Shown: piece after piece, positions 39,749 to 50,402 of the stretch
Layout of the letters: each line of letters opens with the position of its first letter
Numbering within the stretch: position 1 is the first letter of the stretch
From: Arabidopsis thaliana
Taxonomy: Eukaryota > Streptophyta > Magnoliopsida > Brassicales > Brassicaceae
Assembly: GCF_000001735.4 (NCBI RefSeq)
Contig: NC_003075.7
Coordinates: 2,109,001 to 2,173,000, forward strand
Direction: 5' to 3'
DNA length: 64,000 bases
The notes under the pieces: model-generated
The model's input: the letters and a program-made list of their open reading frames with translations, nothing else
Database searches by the model: none
Told to the model about the DNA's origin: nothing
Made by a program: the position numbers and the translations under genes

Positions 39749-41912
39749 TTACTTACCAAATAACTTTAATATTACTTTGAATTCTCCCCGAGAGAATAGC
39801 CTTATTTTCCTTGGGCGGCCTGCTGGCCTTTTCACATATGGCGGGGCTAGCTTCCCTCCTCCGACATCATTTGGTGATGGTGCTAGTGTAGCCATATCAG
39901 GTACCGGCATAATCAATTCCTTATATGCTAACAGTAGTTGTGGCACGGTGTGCTGTACTCCAACAAATGTGTCAACCCTTACGCCTTCTCTGATTGCCGC
40001 GGATATTGCATGTGAACATGGTATTGTGAGGAGCTGAAACTGTCTGCAGGTGCATATTCTTTCCCACAGATTAACTGCGTATCCGCATTCCATCATATCC
40101 CTTACCTCATATAGACCATCCCCGATTTTCAAGACTGCATAACTTGACCCCTTTTCAAAGTTCTCGATAACCATTTCGTTAACCTTGGGAGGCAATATGT
40201 TGTCTTCCATTTGAGCTGCTTCTCGCCTCAGAGCAAACCACGTTACCAATGTTGTTCTCCAAGATTCTAGGATCGATATCACTGGATAATCCCTTGTCAT
40301 TGTCAAAACATTGTTCAAACATTCCGCGACGTTGCTTGTCATCACATTGTACCTCTCGCCAACAAAATGAGACCGTGTCCAATATTCAAACCCTATTCCG
40401 GTTAGGTAGTCTGCACATGGACCGTTAACTGCTCGTATCTCCGCAAATATCTTATTGAAGTCACTTAGGCGGTAGGCTCGTGCTGCCATTGAAACTAAAC
40501 TTCCTAAACCTTCGTTTTTGAATATGGTGATAATGTTCCTTTTCAAATGAACCACGCAAGCCGCGTGTGAGGACATTGGATACACCTGGGTATGTAGACA
40601 ATAAATTTTTCATTAGCCCGATAAGTGTTAACACGATAAGTACTTATCTACATTATTCAACAATGTTATCCTAATGTCTTTGTTTTATGTACTTAGGTAT
40701 TCTATTTTCTAACTTCGTAATATATAATAAAATTACTAGTTAGAACTCATATATTGTTTTTGCCAGTCAAATTAATAATCCCTATAACATAACGACGAGA
40801 ATATAGTTACCTCCGTAAGCGGTTATAGTGCTAACAATTAAGTTAACAAAGTAGTGTACCTTTCGAATACTTGCGTAGATGGAAGCATGTCGGTCTGAGA
40901 CGAACACTAGGTCTGGCTCGTCTGAAACAACTTCGGTTAGCTTGTTCATGAACCAGGTTCACGCCTCATCGTTTTCACTATTAACAATCCCAAAGGCTAG
41001 TGGGAAAACTTGGAAATTCGCATCTTGGGCGCTTGCAGCTACAAGACACCCTCCGTACCGTCCTCTTAAGTGCGTTCCATCGATGACAACAACCTTTCTC
41101 ATGTAAGCATACCCTTTGATAGATGTGTGAAGTGCGAAGAATAGATATTTGAAACGAATAACTCCCGTGTTATCCGTTTCAGTCTCTAACGCGGTAATGG
41201 AGTTTGAATTTGTTGCCATTAGGAGTTTGAAATATGGCTGGATTAATGCAAAACTCCCCATAGCGGACCCCATAGCATTGTCTATGGCTATGTCTCTCGC
41301 TCTCCACGCTTTCTAGTACGAAACATTGAGGCTGAACTCCTGCCTAAGCATTCTTCGCAGCTCATTAGGTCTAGGCCCTCTACCCCCACCAAGATACTTG
41401 GTGCACATCACCTTCCCTATAATCGCGGTCGATGCTTGCTTGTGGAAGTCCCCCCTGGCGTACACGCTGCAGGTGTGCTGCAGTATCGCCGTCCTCACTT
41501 CAAACCGTTCAGTATCATCTAACTTTGTTGCATAAACTCGCCATGGGCACGTGGTGCCGACGCAAACAGCTATCACCATAGTTGGACACGACTTGGCATG
41601 TATGAAGTGGAACTTTCGTCGGATAGCATGTATTGCTAGTTTTGTGCAACAGTCGTCTTTGTTTTTGAACAATCTTCCCACGAAAATATCATCCCCTTCG
41701 TAGTTAGCATCTTTAATCGCTCGCTGGAGAGCATCTGTCAATGACAAAAACACAAAACCATTAACGCGATATGTTGAGATTTATCATTTAGTTATACAGG
41801 TTACCCTGATATTCTCATCATTACTGGATATTACCTTCTTCACCCGGGTCATCGAAATAGGAGGGTGCATCTCGATCATACAATACTGTTGGTACTGGCG
41901 TGTCCGGACCGT
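39749..41912 (-). pseudogene. MURA (MuDR) transposase, nonsense-interrupted
   Basis: Exons in transcription order: about 41912-41835 (DGPDTPVPTVLYDRDAPSYF; acceptor TTTTAG before it), about 41735-40860, and 40585-39749. Features: FAR1/MuDR-like N-terminal domain (CPWRVYATKLDDTERFEVRT), the MULE catalytic domain starting RKVVVIDGTHLRGRYGG, and a C-terminal SWIM zinc finger CTCRQFQLLTIPCSHAI. Two nonsense codons break it: TAG at 41313 (after EFSLNVSY) and TGA at about 40959 (before TWFMNKL, a Trp position). The part upstream of 41912 is missing or lies beyond the hAT insertion. Confidence 0.85.
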
Positions 41913-41935
41913 CTAAAACAAAATCGTCTCCAAAT

Positions 41936-42791
41936 TAGGCATGACCAAAATCTAACAGTAACCGTATTTCGAACCGTAACCAGACCGTTTATTAACCGTA
42001 ACCCAACCGTAACCGTATAAAACGGTTAATAACCGTAACCGTTAACTGTGAAAATAGATCCATTACGGTTAAGAAAATATACTAACCATAACCGTTAATT
42101 AACCGTAACCGTATCAAAACCGTCGGTTAACCGTACGGTTAACCGCGTGGTTAACCGTATTGTTAAAACCTTAAAAATATAGTTGTAACTGTGTATAATT
42201 CTAAATAAATAATTATTTCACTAAAATAGTAACTGAAATCGTTTAATATGTCCACTACTACGATCGAAGTTACTCAACTACTCTTTTTACCATAAATCAA
42301 ATCATAAATAGTTCATATTATTATTATTTATACTCTTAAAACTATTTCTTAATGCTCACAACATCTTCTCTTTAATATTGTTTTTGTTTGGAAAATATAA
42401 TTAATTCAATCATTATAATTATGGCCATTAATTTGTTTATTCATTGGTTTATTTAAGAAAAATAGATAGCTGATACATTATAAATATTTGAAACACATAA
42501 TTACGTAAAATAAATATTATTTGATATATCACTATTTATTTATTTATTTTATTATAAAGATTAAAAAATATAATATTTTGTCTCATATATTAACTATATT
42601 ATAATTATCAAATAACCGTAACGGTATTTAACCATAACCGTATTTAACCGTAACCGTATTTAACCATAACCGTATATATAACGATTAAGGTTAAGGTTAA
42701 AATATATTTATAACCGTAACCGGTGATTAATAAACCGTAACCGGTGGTTAATAAACCGTAACCGTAATAACGGTAACCGTGGTCATGCCTA
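41936..42791. mobile_element. Non-autonomous hAT element with 12-bp TIRs and 8-bp TSD
   Basis: Both ends read TAGGCATGACCA inward (41936-41947; reverse complement at 42780-42791). The flanks are CTCCAAAT on both sides (41928-41935 and 42792-42799), an exact 8-bp duplication as made by hAT transposases. Subterminal regions (41950-42170 and 42610-42780) are dense in AACCGTAACCGT-like repeats in opposite orientation, so the two halves could fold on each other. The centre is AT-rich with no ORF. Confidence 0.92.
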
Positions 42792-42821
42792 CTCCAAATC
42801 TCCGCTTCACTCTCTCTTACC

Positions 42822-42848
42822 ATGGACGCTCTCATTACTCAGTTACAG
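42822..42848 (+). pseudogene. AHP histidine-phosphotransfer pseudogene, exon 1 first half
   Basis: ATG followed by DALITQLQ, the characteristic first residues of Arabidopsis AHP2/AHP3-type proteins. It is cut after codon 9 by the 12.3-kb MULE; the rest of exon 1 resumes at 55199. It is separated from upstream DNA by a short C/T-rich leader and the hAT element. Confidence 0.8.
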
Positions 42849-42863
42849 GAGAGTCCTGATCAA

Positions 42864-43442
42864 CAATGCCACTGAACCGGAAATTTGAATCCGGCGTGCC
42901 ATCTTTTGATCTGCATGCCACTCTTGTAGTGGATAATACCTATTTACCCTTAATGAATTATATCAATTAATTTTAAAAGAAAAATCAAAAACAAAATCGA
43001 AATCGAAATAATCAATCCCGACCCAACCCAATTAATTCCGACCCAATTCATTTAATTCGAGCCGACATTTAATTCCGACGAGATAGGCGATTTCCGATTA
43101 ACTTCCGACATCGGCGATTTTCGACATTGGCTCCGTCGAGTCTGGGGAGCGTTTGCTAGGTCAGCTAATCCAATTCTCCGGCCGTCGATTTCTCCGGTGC
43201 TGCGTGCTACGTGAGTCGTTACTGTTGGATCGAATTCTTTATCGATCTTTGTTGCGGCTAATCTGGAAACGATCCTTCTTTAGTTCTTCCATCTCCTGTA
43301 AGTATTATAATTAGTACAATGTAATTGAATTGAATCAATGTGTAAGCAGCATCAAACCATGGACGAACTGAAATTGAATCAGACACTGGTCCATCTCGTG
43401 GTTCAACTGGTACTAATATATTGTTTATATTTGTAGGAGGCG
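42864..43442 (+). other. Left terminal region and transposase leader of the large MULE
   Basis: Subterminal TGCCAT/TGCCACT motifs (42866-42915), then a leader similar to 2960-3420 of the small element. A leader intron probably runs from the donor in CTCCTGTAAG (about 43296) to the acceptor TTTGTAG just before 43437. Confidence 0.6.
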
Positions 43443-45817
43443 ATGAAGAAGAGGATCCAGACGAACCTACACTTTGACTATGGAGGGTACTATACAGCAG
43501 ACCATGAGTGGAGTTGCAAAAATTCAATATACGGTATAGTGTTTAAGACATCATCTTTGGAGAGAATAACATATGCGGATTTAATAGATAAGATCTGTAG
43601 AAAGATTGCTCTAGGTGTTGAGAGAAGGAATCTGAAATTGAGTTACAAGATATCTAAAGCATGTAGAGAGTCTTATATTGTAGATAATGAGGATGTGTTG
43701 ATATATTTAACGTCATTGGATAAAGAGGGATTTAGACCTGTTTTGCATGTAGAGTTATGCAGTGATTTGGAAAGTAATAATAGCCAAGTTCCAATAGTAG
43801 AGCGAAGAAGTTCATGCGGTGTGAATTTTGGGGAATTGGCTGCCAAGCTTGTAATGGTTGCGGATGCAAATACAGGAATTCTGAGTACTAATGAACCTAT
43901 TATTGAACTAGAGGAACAACGTGAGACAGTTAGTGAACCTATGATGCTAGAGAATGGAGTTTCTAAAACTGTTATTGAACCGTTGATGATAGAGTGTGGG
44001 GTTAATGAAGATTCTGATAATGATTATGTTAGGGAAGAATATGTTCATCTTGCACGTCCGGTACAAGAAAGTGTGGCTGCCGTTGTCAAAGAATGGGAAG
44101 ATGGTATTGGTGATTTAGTAGGTCAAGAATTTCGTTCAAAGGAGGCAGTATGGGATTTGATTAATAGAGCTTCGAAAGAGGAAGTGTTTGGTGTGAAAAC
44201 TATTAAATCTGACACGGGCCGTCTTATGTTAGAATGCAGTCAAGCATCTAAGGGTTGTGATTGGTATTTAAGAGTTACAAAAACTTCTGAGACAGATTTT
44301 TGGTGTGTGAAGAAACACACAAATACATAAATGCTCTCGGTGTCCGGAGGCAACTAGATATGAAAAACAAAAAGGCACACCGCGATTAGTAGCAGATGTG
44401 TTGCATGAGGACTATCCGGGTCTTCTTAATACTCCGAAACCTAAACAAATAATGAGTATTGTTAAAGGAAGACTTGGTTTGGATTGTTCATACTCCACAG
44501 CTTTAAGAGGAAAAAAAAACATGTTAGTGATGTGCGTGGGAGCCCTGAAACTAGCTACAAGTTATTGTTTGCTTATCTGCACATTTTAAGTTCCTATTCA
44601 TCGCTTTGGGCGCAAGCATTGAAGGGTTTAAGGCAATGAGGAAAGTTATAGTGATCGATGCAACTTTTCTGAAAACCATATATGGAGGGATGTTAGTTAT
44701 AGCAACAGCTCAGGATCCTAGTCATCATCATTACCCCATTGCGTTTGGTGTAATTGATAGCGAGAATCATGCTAGTTGGAACTGGTTTTTCAGAAAGTTG
44801 AATTCCATTATACCGGATGACCCGGAATTGGTTTTCATAAGCGACAGACATGGAAGCATCATCAAGGGAGTCGCGGATGTGTTCCCAAAGGCATCACATG
44901 GACATTGTGTATGGCATTTGTCTCAAAACATTAAGAAAATGCTGGCAGGTGACAAAGAAGCAGGTATGGCCAAATTTATGGAATTAGCTCATATTTATAC
45001 TGCGACTGAGTTCAACATTAGGTATGCATAATTTAGGAGAAAGCATCCTAAAGTAGCCACCTATCTGGATCGGGCAATTGGGATTGAGAAATGGGCTAGG
45101 TGCTATTTTCAGGGAGACAAGTACAACATAGATACTAGCAACTCCGCAGAGTCAATGAACGCTGTGTTTTCAGAAGTAAGGAAGTACCATCTGTTACCGA
45201 TGATAGATGCGATTTTGGAGAAGTTTTCTGAGTGGTTCAACACACATCGCAAAGATTCCGCGTCTGCATCGAACACAAGGCAAGTGGTGCCTGTTGTGGA
45301 GAATATATTACACACGCGCTGTCCAATTGGTGCAAAGCTAAATGCAACTGAACTAAACAGCTTCCGACAAGAATACAGCGTAATTGGAAATGATGGTTTT
45401 TCTTATTTGGTGGACTTGGAAAGGAATACTTGTTCTTGCAGAGAATTTGATATAGATAAGTACCCGTGCGTCCATGCTATAGCTGCAGCCATAAAGCGAT
45501 CTAAGATGGATTGGAATAGCCGTTCAATCTTGAATGTAAGTATCTATGGTCTTTGCTCGAAGTATTACTTGATCGAGACGTGGGCATTGGCATATTACAT
45601 AACGATTTATGTGGTGCCGCATCAGGCTCACTGGTTCTTTCCTCCTGATTATGTGGAGAAGGTCGCAAAACCGCCAGATTACACTCCAAAAAAAGGAAGG
45701 AATCAAGAAACCCGGTTTTCATCCAGAGGTGAGAAGCGCCGAAAGAAGACTAATAACAAAGCTACTCCTGGCATCAACTTGGAGAGGTGGTTGCAGCCTG
45801 AAACCAATGATGATTGA
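43443..45817 (+). pseudogene. MuDR-family transposase (vanA-like), broken
   Basis: Residues from MKKRIQTNLHFDYGGYY include an N-terminal PB1-like/transposase-plant segment, a MuDR DNA-binding region (GQEFRSKEAVWDLINRA), the MULE catalytic domain (MRKVIVIDATFLKTIYGG, VFISDRHGSI) and a SWIM finger CSCREFDIDKYPCVHAIAAA. The tail is basic (RGEKRRKKTNNK). Breaks: a shift at about 44326, a second at an A9 run (44511-44519), loss of continuity around 44580-44606, and a TAA at 45029 (before FRRKHPKV). It cannot give full-length transposase without these being repaired, so the element would need a helper copy. Confidence 0.85.
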
Positions 45818-46281
45818 CGTCAACTCGTCAACTAGTACAAGAAGTTCAACTACGATAAAGTCTTTGTGTGTAAATTTGTGTTTCTCGGAATTGTCAAATA
45901 TTGTTCGACAGGTTCAATTAAGAACAATCCTTTGTTTTTAAATTTGTGTTTTCGGAATTTTGAAGCATAGTTAAGTTTTTTAGTTCAACAGAATTGCCAA
46001 ACATAGTTCAACAGGTTCAACTATGAACCAGTCGTTGTTTGGCAAACCTAGTACAACAGGTTCATTTGGGTCAACTATAAATACGGGTGGCATCCCAGTC
46101 AACGCGTCAGTTGAAATACCAATCGTCGCGTCGGTTGACAGGTGGCACTGCGAGTACCAATCGTCACGTCGGTTGGAATATTATTTAAGACAGGATTACA
46201 ATCGATTTTACACCATTCATATTTCATCCTATCCAAAAAAAGAGCCCACCCCACTAATAAAGGAAGCTGTCGTTTGTTAAC
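45818..46281. other. Spacer with GTTCAA motifs, leader of the RPA1-like gene
   Basis: Scattered GTTCAACT and GGTTCAACTATGAACC at 45845-46080, then a probable promoter/leader. A short ORF from 46023 overlaps this and is not convincing. Confidence 0.5.
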
Positions 46282-47539
46282 ATGGATGGATATCATTCTG
46301 TTTCCGAACTTTGTCAGACTATCAGTGGATGGACTATTTGCGTTTTCGTTGTGAATGTGTTCAAGAAGTTTGTGGCACCGGATGAGTTCGAACTGGGCGT
46401 CATATTGGCAGATCAAACGGTTATATATTGCGAATATGTTTAATTTTGTTTCTTTCACATAACTTGCATGTATATAGTTAAAATTATTTGGTGTAGGGTC
46501 CCCGTTCCCGAATCAAGGCTACCATTCCTCGTCGCCTTGCGTCATTTTACTTTGATCGAATACGAGAATATGAGTATGAGTGAATAATTATCACTAATTT
46601 CTCGGTCCGAAATGACGCTGAGTCTGTGAGAGCAACATCCCATGACTACCAGATATGGTTTATGGAATAGACTATTGTTACTAAAGCTTTGAAAACGGAT
46701 GCACTCTCGTTTTGGAATTTTACTCCTTTCGACAACATCATAGAGAAGACGGTTAACAAGAATGTGTTGGTCGGTGAGTTATTTTGACAATTTTATAGTA
46801 TTTTCTTTGAGAAATTGTACGAATACTTACTTCTATTATTATACACAAGATGTGGTAGGTGCCATTATTTGGCAGAGCCGAGTGACCGAAGGCATCGACG
46901 GTGTGAAGTTTTCTTTCAAGATATTGAATTAGCAGTAAGTTCAAATGGTTACTTTTTTGGGATTAGTTCAAATGGTTCAAATGATATAGTTTAAACGGTT
47001 CACCTATTTTTAGTTCACATGGTGCACCTATTCTAGTTCAAATGGTTCAAATGTTATAGTTCACATGGTGCACCTACTCTAGTTCAAATGGTTCAAATGC
47101 TATAGTTCACATGGTGCACCTACTCTAGTTCAAATGTTTCAAATGCTATAGTTCACATGGTGCACCTACTCTAGTTCAAATGGTTCAAATGGTTATAGTT
47201 CAAATGGTTCACTTGGTCTATTCTGATGGTTCAAGTGCTATAGTTCAAATGGTTCAGCATACCTGGTTCAGATGGTCGTGTTCACAATTTCTGATCAAGT
47301 AAATAATTTCTATGAACTGCAGCAATAAAGTTCTCTATTGTGAAGCACACAATCAACAAGCTTTGGACTTTCAAGCTCACTTTCGGAGTCTTTGTACTCC
47401 GGGAATTGTGGTTGTACTCGTTTGCTGGCGTGTGAGCGGTCATTCTAAACCGAAGCTTGTGAGTCATGGCCCCGTGTCGAAGGTGTTTGGTAATCTGGAA
47501 ATTCCGGAAGTTGATAAAATTTATAATGTAGTATTTTAG
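46282..47539 (+). pseudogene. RPA1-like OB-fold (DUF223) gene, nonsense-interrupted
   Basis: Four exons with GT-AG borders and consistent phases: 46282-46419, 46497-46773, 46850-46934, 47323-47539. They read SGWTICVFVVNVFKKF, RIKATIPRRLASFYFDRI, TNFSVRNDAESVRATSHDYQ, DVVGAIIWQSRVTE, NKVLYCEAHNQQALDFQAHF and GNLEIPEVDKIYN. This is the pattern of the plant replication-factor-A-like OB-fold family, which binds single-stranded DNA. In-frame stops at 46581 (TGA), 46668 (TAG) and in exon 3 (TAG, about 46930) make it a pseudogene. Intron 3 consists almost entirely of the GTTCAA array. Whether it is a captured host gene or an ancestral part of this MULE family is unknown. Confidence 0.7.
46950..47280 (+). 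repeat. AGTTCAAATGGTTC array, 46-47-bp units
   Basis: Tandem units of the form CTAGTTCAAATGGTTCAAAT followed by a GTTCACATGGTGCACCTA segment, degenerating at the right end. The reverse complement GAACCATTTGAACT is the unit core of the array at 51.4-52.1 kb. Confidence 0.9.
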
Positions 47540-47680
47540 TTGTTGGGTACTTTGTATTATTCGTATAAACGAAGGAATTTGTAGTTTTTGGGTACTTTGT
47601 ATTATTCGTATAAACGAAGGAATTTGTAGTTTTTGGGTACTTTGTATTAGTTTTTGGGTACTTTATTATTTTAACTAATA
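47533..47680. repeat. 58-bp tandem repeat
   Basis: Two full copies and a partial of a unit containing TTGGGTACTTTGTATTATTC and GTATAAACGAAGGAATTTGT, at the 3' end of the RPA1-like gene. Confidence 0.85.
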
Positions 47681-48490
47681 AAACGTTGTTCTATGTTTCT
47701 TTTGTAATTCCCGAAATCTGTAAGCCTAGTACAACAGGTTCAGCCCGTTCAACTATAATCACTTAGTAAAATGTGTTTAACGATTTTATAATATGTAGAA
47801 ACGTTTGAAGTTTACTACTAGCTCAACAAAAAATCTACTATTACTATTAAAGTGTCATTGATAAATATTTTTTTATAAAAATTGAAATCGTGGTATGTGT
47901 TCAGATAAACAACCTCTTATATGATAAGGAGTAGTTACTATGAGATCACCTCAAATGAAGTAAATTACGTGAATATGGTCGTATATCAAATGTGATTCTG
48001 CCAAAACTTTCAATATGCAAAATAAATCACAGTTAGGTTGGGTTCGACATAGTTATCAAGTATGTACATTAAAGTTCAGCTGACATATATGAAAACAGTG
48101 AAAAGTACATCTATGTGTATGATAGTTCAGTTGTACAACTATGTGTAAAATTCTAACTGATGAACTTGATAATTCCAGCTGGCATACCGCATAATTCCAG
48201 CTGGCATACTATATATCAACTCAAGGAATAAATGGAATAAATGTCTGGATTTATCAACTCAAGTTAAATTTTGGTGGATCCATATGTTTAAAGTTTTTTT
48301 TTTTTTTAATGGTAGGGTTTTGAGGATTTTCATCTATATTTAATCATTTACTTGTGTGAAAAATCGAAAATTCGAGAAAACCCTCTGCTGAAGAAGACGG
48401 CGGCGATTCTTTAGCGGCGTCAAGTATTTTCCGGCGACGAGATTTTTCCGGCAAACGACGTCATTTCTTCACAAGGTTAGATCTTTTCTA
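47681..48490. other. Non-coding spacer inside the large MULE
   Basis: AT-rich; includes a small duplication of ATAATTCCAGCTGGCATAC (about 48168-48210). No gene seen. The last 120 bases are C/G-richer and look like a 5' leader ending with a donor-like AAGGTTAG. Confidence 0.45.
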
Positions 48491-48494
48491 TTAA

Positions 48495-48607
48495 AGATAT
48501 AGGGTTTATGTGGTGTATTTTAGTTCAGATCTAGGGTTTATAATAGTCAAGATCTAGGGTTTATTTTAGTCAAGATCTAGGGTTTATTTTAGTCAATATC
48601 TAGGGTT
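48495..48607 (+). repeat. Telo-box repeat array before the GRF gene
   Basis: TAGGGTTTA (telo-box AAACCCTA on the other strand) occurs at about 48500, 48532, 48555 and 48578, with a partial copy at 48601. The last three sit in a tandem unit GTCAAGATCTAGGGTTTA of about 23-28 bases. Confidence 0.85.
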
Positions 48608-48649
48608 AAGTCAAGTATTTGATAGTTTAATATTTTGTATTTGACAGAC

Positions 48650-49105
48650 ATGCCTATCTCTTTTAACGGAAGCTCCGACTCCTCTCCTAGTGAGAAATCT
48701 GACGGTTTCGACTACTACAATGCAATACGGGACGGGAATTGGGGCATTCCGACTAAGTGCTACTGTGGAAGAGACGTTGAAAAGGGTAATGTGGTTGGTG
48801 GCAATCTCCACGGGAAAACAAGATTCCGATGTCCACTAAATCTGACTGAGGTGGATGGAGAACACTTGCATAAGTGGTGGGAGGAAGCCATTGAAGAGGA
48901 GTTTTCGAAGTACTGTAGTCGGAAGGACAAGCGAGAAGAAGGACCTCCTGCTTGGCAAGTTCCGATGTTCGAGCCCATCCACGAGAAGATACGCATTATG
49001 AATGACCGGATCACTGATCTTGAGACCCAATTATTCAAGGAACTACGATCAATGAGGAGTGCTATTAGTATCCTCCGAGCTAGAGGAGGGCGTGGTTCTC
49101 GTTGA
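48650..49105 (+). CDS. GRF-like zinc-finger protein encoded by the MULE
   Basis: An open frame of 151 residues from the ATG at 48650, which directly follows an acceptor-like TTGACAG; the leader probably contains an intron. Ser-rich start (MPISFNGSSDSSPSEKSDG), then a GRF-type finger core with KCYCGRDV and RFRCPLN, an aromatic/acidic HLHKWWEEAIEEEF segment, a helical stretch (IHEKIRIMNDRITDLETQLF) and an RGGRGSR tail. GRF fingers bind nucleic acid in other proteins; function here is unknown. Codons are clean with no stop. Plant MULEs often carry such genes. Confidence 0.6.
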   Translation: MPISFNGSSDSSPSEKSDGFDYYNAIRDGNWGIPTKCYCGRDVEKGNVVGGNLHGKTRFRCPLNLTEVDGEHLHKWWEEAIEEEFSKYCSRKDKREEGPPAWQVPMFEPIHEKIRIMNDRITDLETQLFKELRSMRSAISILRARGGRGSR

Positions 49106-49107
49106 AC

Positions 49108-49345
49108 CATGTATGAACCATGTGAACCACGTTGTTTTCATTATGCAAGTATTTACTTTTGAACCATGTGAAGCACTTTGTTTTAATTAATGTATGAACC
49201 TTGTGAACCACTTTGTTTTAAATATGCAAGTATTTATGATTTATTACGATGTGCAACCAAAATATACAGTTGAACAGGGTAATGTGACGAAAGATGAACC
49301 ATTTGAACTAAACTGTTTCGAACCAGATGAACTATCTCTAGTTCA
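49108..49345. repeat. GAACCATGTGAACCA / GAACCATTTGAACT motif cluster
   Basis: Loose repeats of TGAACCATGTGAACCAC with AATATGCAAGTATTTA spacers. The exact 14-mer GAACCATTTGAACT occurs at 49296-49309, followed by GAACCAGATGAACTA and CTAGTTCAGTCGAACC. Confidence 0.8.
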
Positions 49346-49456
49346 GTCGAACCAATGAAATAACATTACAAAGTCACAAATCAAAAGCATTATAAAATCA
49401 GGGAATAATAAGGTCACAAATCCGACATTACAAAGTCATTACAAGATATTAAAGAT

Positions 49457-50023
49457 CTAATACAACATTACAAATTCCTGTTTCTTTTTATTACCAAACA
49501 TTACGTAAACAATGGCAATGGTGATCAAGCAAAGCCACACAAAACACATTGTTAAGCAAACTTTCCACTTGCGGAATTTCTTTTTGCCCAATTCTGCTTC
49601 TTCTTTCAGTTCTTGTAACATCACATGTAGCTCTTTTGCCTCAGATTTGATTTTGTTAAGCTCATTTGCAATGATTCCAAATTTTTCTAAAGCATCAACG
49701 ACCTCTTCTTGCACAACATCCTCAACCCACTTAAACAAATCACCCTATTGCACAACCCACAAACCAAATCCGACAAGTTTAGCAACTACATAAATACACA
49801 ATATAAACACCAACTCTACTTACATCTCTTTTGTTTGTCCACGTTTTCGGATCTCTTTTGGTTTTACACCGGAAAAAGGTCTTCCGGGATTGTCTTGACT
49901 CTTGGATGTGAAGATCGTCACATCTGCTCCACACGCACAATTCACCGGAAAACCACGGGCTCCGTCGACCCCAGATGACACTGACACTGAACTTGAACTC
50001 ATCGGAGTAGTTAGAGAAGGCAC
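49457..50023 (-). pseudogene. GRF zinc finger plus C-terminal membrane anchor, one-base frameshift
   Basis: Exon 1 runs from 50023 ([18 protein letters not shown]) through [20 protein letters not shown], a canonical GRF-finger start. A missing base in a T-run makes the reading leave frame just before [18 protein letters not shown]. The donor is at 49824. Exon 2 (49744-49457) reads GDLFKWVEDVVQEEVVDALE, a coiled coil, then one membrane helix CLTMCFVWLCLITIAIVYVM and a short tail. Plants have many GRF-plus-membrane-anchor proteins of unknown function. The single lesion suggests recent death. Confidence 0.75.
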
Positions 50024-50402
50024 TCACAAAACCCTAAATCAATTTTGGAATTCGAATGTTTCGATTTAGGGATTGATTGAAATCGTTTTTGCCTTTTCGA
50101 ATTTTGAATTATGAATTTTGCATAAAGCGGACTCTATTTTTTGAAATTTATTGGATTTTGTTTTTTGTAATTTATAAGCCCATTAAAATGGCAAAAGGCC
50201 CAAAAGGAATACTTATTTTAGGGATGCTAAAACCCCTAGTAAAAAAAAGGCCCAAGCCCAGCCCATTTTCTTAATCGTTCGGCGTGAAAGTTCAGATGGG
50301 ACAGCCGAAGAGTCACGTCTATTCAATTTACTCGTCTGCTTTTAATTTTACACGAAACCAAAGAATTCAAGAAATTGAAACTCTTCACCGGTGAAGTTCA
50401 TC

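Larger units (their letters stand above)
33825..41935. mobile_element. KAONASHI-like MULE: DUF1985/Ulp1 gene and MURA transposase, convergent
   Basis: A DUF1985/Ulp1 protease-like gene (+) faces a MuDR-type transposase (-). This is the known layout of Arabidopsis non-TIR MULEs carrying ULP-like genes (KAONASHI). Ends are uncertain; the right side is cut by the hAT element at 41936 and then abuts the AHP start codon, so the 5' part of the transposase gene is missing. Confidence 0.65.
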
